A DNA stretch of 24,503 nt. It comes from a virus. The DNA lies in IMG/VR virus record IMGVR_UViG_3300010885_020079, positions 1 to 24,503 of that record. The stretch is one strand, 5' to 3'. The position numbers were made by a program, and so were the translations under genes. The notes under the pieces are model-generated. The model was not told the origin of the DNA. It saw only the letters and a program-made list of their open reading frames with translations, and did no database searches. This document shows, one piece after another, positions 22,670-24,503 of this stretch (its first letter is position 1; the number at the start of each line of letters is the position of its first letter).

Positions 22670-23485
22670 TTATTTTATTTCAAATAATACCGGCTTGAAC
22701 AAGCACCGGCAGTTCGGCATATCCGAAGGATAGCCGTAAACAGGTTTACCATACATATCACCTATATAAGGCGGATCATCAAATGAAAATTGCTTTCCAT
22801 TTAATTCTTCATGTAGTTTTCTCGGCTCACGAGATCCACTTGTGTGCATCCATTCAAATTTCTCTATTCCTGCATTTTTCATCTGAGCCATTGCTATGCC
22901 ATTATAAGCTTTAGCGGATTGATCTTGTGTTCGAGTAATGGCGTAATTCTTTATGCCTGGATTGCGCGCTTCGAAAAATGGCACAAGATCAGCATAGCCT
23001 TTACCATTAGCAATACTGTTAAATACGGCTTTCTGTACATCATTATGATAGATAGGCGCTATGGTCTTAAAGAGTGCTGCGCTTTCCTGGGTAACTGCGC
23101 TTAACACTTCCTTCATCGTACCGGATTGAAATGCTATCGGGGAGAGTGAGACTTCACTAACCATTTTGGCAAATGCTTTATTAAGCTTTGCTTGATTGAT
23201 AATCGCTGATTCTGTGGTGATTTTTTTCGCCCATATTGGCGCATAAAAGCCTAGTAGATTTTCGTATTTTCTTAATAGAGTATCAAGCCTTAAATTGATT
23301 AAGCCTGCAATCGTATCGTCATCAGCGTCCATAATAGCTTTGCGATTACTGGCAAATAATGCCTTAATCTCTGTTTGATATTCCTCTGTCATTTTTTGCA
23401 CAAGTTCGCCCACTTGCTTTTTTATCTCTGCAAAAACAGGCGGGTGAAGAGGAGTGCTGACTATTGTTTTTCGTCTTTTTGGCAT
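22670..23485 (-). CDS. Minor head protein, Mu gpF/SPP1 gp7-like
   Basis: A 271-aa protein whose C-terminal third carries the Mu gpF-like head morphogenesis signature: ITRTQDQSAKAYNGIAMAQM, FEWMHTSGSREPRKLHEELN with GKQFSFDDPP, and YGYPSDMPNCRCLFKPVLF with the NCRC motif near the end. The N-terminal part is helical and basic at its start (MPKRRKT). Such proteins bind the portal and take part in head assembly, and some enter the host with the DNA. It overlaps the helix-turn-helix gene by 25 bases. GGA lies shortly before the ATG. Confidence 0.9.
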   Translation of the reverse strand: MPKRRKTIVSTPLHPPVFAEIKKQVGELVQKMTEEYQTEIKALFASNRKAIMDADDDTIAGLINLRLDTLLRKYENLLGFYAPIWAKKITTESAIINQAKLNKAFAKMVSEVSLSPIAFQSGTMKEVLSAVTQESAALFKTIAPIYHNDVQKAVFNSIANGKGYADLVPFFEARNPGIKNYAITRTQDQSAKAYNGIAMAQMKNAGIEKFEWMHTSGSREPRKLHEELNGKQFSFDDPPYIGDMYGKPVYGYPSDMPNCRCLFKPVLFEIK

Positions 23486-23628
23486 TTACATCCAAGCAAA
23501 ACAATTTTAAATAATTCCGGCTTATTCTTAAACCAATTATTTAAGGTTTGAGGACTAACGCCAGTTAGTTCGGAGACTTCAGCAAGGCTTTTAACCCCTG
23601 CTTGTTTTGCGAATTGTGAGGCTTTCAT
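23461..23628 (-). CDS. Small helix-turn-helix protein, 55 aa
   Basis: ATG at 23628, preceded by AGGG at 7 bases, opens a 55-codon frame ending in TAG. The product starts MKASQFAKQAGVKSLAEVSE and continues LTGVSPQTLNNWFKNKPELF, a clear helix-turn-helix (helix, G-V-S turn, recognition helix QTLNNWFKN). It has KIVLLGCKCQK near the end. It may bind DNA as a regulator, or be an adaptor in the packaging region; small HTH proteins of this kind are seen near terminase and portal genes. It starts at an ATGA overlap with the acidic protein gene and its end overlaps the minor head gene by 25 bases. Confidence 0.78.
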   Translation of the reverse strand: MKASQFAKQAGVKSLAEVSELTGVSPQTLNNWFKNKPELFKIVLLGCKCQKDEKQ

Positions 23629-23783
23629 TCCATAACCCTGAATAAAATATCTTCGTTTTCTTCTCTTAGCTCTTCAGCTCTTTTTTTTGCGTCATCTTCT
23701 GTTTCAAAATAACAGGCATCTTCAAAATCACAAGATGATGAAAGCCATGACTGAGTTAACTCATTGAAAAATTCTATCCTCAT
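23625..23783 (-). CDS. Small acidic hypothetical protein, 52 aa
   Basis: ATG at 23783 with GGGAG 8 bases ahead opens a 52-codon frame. The product MRIEFFNELTQSWLSSSCDF goes on with a very acidic middle (EDACYFETEDDAKKRAEELR) and ends DILFRVME. The build, a strand, then a helix of Asp/Glu/Lys/Arg, resembles tiny phage proteins of unknown role. ATGA overlaps at both ends tie it to the right-edge gene and the HTH gene. Confidence 0.72.
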   Translation of the reverse strand: MRIEFFNELTQSWLSSSCDFEDACYFETEDDAKKRAEELREENEDILFRVME

Positions 23784-24503
23784 TGATTTTCTCCCAATAA
23801 TTTTTTAACGCCATTGCTTAATTCGAGGCCATGTTTTTTTGATAATTCTTTTATTTTATCTATATTCTTAGTGTCCACCATAAATACACCTGATTTTATG
23901 TATTTTGCCCCTTGAATATTTTTAATATCTTTATAAGCACTATCAGAATATCCATATTCCATCATAATTTTACCTGCGTGTTGTCCGCTAGTCATTAATG
24001 ACGACTTTAAATTTGGTAATGTTTTTGCAGGCTTAGCAATTTCTTCTGTTGATCCAGATATGTTTTTAACATCTTTTTTTAATATTTCATCAAAAAAACT
24101 AAATAATGGCGTGTACGCTCCTGTAGGTAATTTTATTTCTGTATTGATTTCTTTATTTTTTGACTCGTTTATTTTTGTTTTTAAAATATCAAACAATTCT
24201 TTGTTTGTTTCAGGCTTTTTAATTCCATTTTTTTCCAGTGCGCTTAATAAATCAGCTTTAATCATGCTTGCTTGTGATTTATTAGTTGAATCGGCTTGGT
24301 TTTTATACCAGTCTGACTCGGACAGTATGTGCGTCAACAAATTAAATCTATCTTTATGCTGACTCATAAATTTATCTACATTCATTTTCGTACCCTCGGT
24401 TGATTGTGATTTTTCTTTAACTTCGGGTGTTATTGTTTCATGTTTTTGTTGTTCTGTCAAATTGTTTGATGTTTCTTTGCTTTCAGATTCTTTCTTTTCG
24501 CCG
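23780..24503 (-). CDS. Unidentified protein of head/packaging end, cut by right edge
   Basis: The frame is open from the window edge to TGA at 23780-23782 and may continue beyond. The visible 240 residues begin GEKKESESKETSNNLTEQQK, a charged linker, then a helical part from MNVDKFMSQHKDRFNLLTHI on, and a compact ending QGAKYIKSGVFMVDTKNIDK with KELSKKHGLEL. TTG 24460 and ATG 24385 could be starts; the latter has a strong GAGGG at 7 bases, so the gene could be a complete 201-aa protein. Alternatively this is the C-terminal extension of a larger protein, such as the portal expected here. The C-terminal strand-helix-HG pattern looks like small domains of large polyvalent phage proteins, a weak resemblance. 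I cannot name it. Confidence 0.65.
   Translation of the reverse strand, partial: GEKKESESKETSNNLTEQQKHETITPEVKEKSQSTEGTKMNVDKFMSQHKDRFNLLTHILSESDWYKNQADSTNKSQASMIKADLLSALEKNGIKKPETNKELFDILKTKINESKNKEINTEIKLPTGAYTPLFSFFDEILKKDVKNISGSTEEIAKPAKTLPNLKSSLMTSGQHAGKIMMEYGYSDSAYKDIKNIQGAKYIKSGVFMVDTKNIDKIKELSKKHGLELSNGVKKLLGENQ

Noticed and set aside
1-24503. tRNA genes, integrase, attachment sites, insertion sequences
   Set aside because: None seen by eye; no integrase, transposase or terminal repeats among the open frames, so prophage versus free phage cannot be decided.

Overview
The window is a gene-dense, A+T-rich segment of a contractile-tailed (myovirus-type) phage or prophage of Gram-negative bacteria. 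The host type is inferred from a lambda-type endolysin, a lipobox-bearing Rz1-like protein and Sec signal peptides; the species cannot be told. Almost all of the window (1992-24503) is one minus-strand late operon read from right to left. A short plus-strand cluster of small genes (1-1995) converges on it and overlaps its end by 4 bases.

Reading the late operon in transcription order: an unidentified protein cut by the right edge; a 52-aa acidic protein and a 55-aa helix-turn-helix protein that are easy to overlook; a Mu gpF-like minor head protein; a DUF2213 protease-like protein with a scaffold-like tail; a cement protein; a DUF2184 major capsid protein; four or five head-tail connector proteins ending in a tail terminator; a DUF3383 sheath; a tube protein; a tail assembly chaperone with a clear -1 frameshift extension; a short tape measure with a lytic transglycosylase domain; then Dit-like protein, Pam3 gp18-like plug, hub, Gp138-type spike with a histidine tip, gp25-like protein, baseplate J and DUF2612 protein. 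This is the simplified baseplate known from cyanophage Pam3 and similar phages. Host-recognition proteins (a small structural protein, an SGNH-hydrolase tail protein with YadA-like repeats, and a gp53-like tail fibre) are placed around DUF2612. The operon ends with a lysis cassette: holin-like membrane proteins, an Rz1-like lipoprotein hidden between listed genes, a secreted HNH-nuclease-like protein and a GH104 endolysin.

The plus-strand cluster holds the C-terminal part of an Ala-rich repeat protein, five small overlapping genes, a secreted cysteine-containing protein and a 50-aa cysteine-rich protein. No function can be named for most. It looks like an accessory or early operon.

Most noteworthy: the T TTT TTA slip site with a 77-codon -1 frame joining the tape-measure start; a 9-bp inverted repeat enclosing two smaller hairpins just upstream of the chaperone gene; the same type of Gly-rich beta domain inserted into both the cement and baseplate J proteins; a secreted HNH protein inside the lysis cassette; and the correct reading frame of the left-edge repeat, which encodes an Ala-Asp/Tyr repeat and not the Leu/Met-rich product of another frame. 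Nothing here proves a wholly new system; the small plus-strand cluster and the lysis cassette are the least explained parts.
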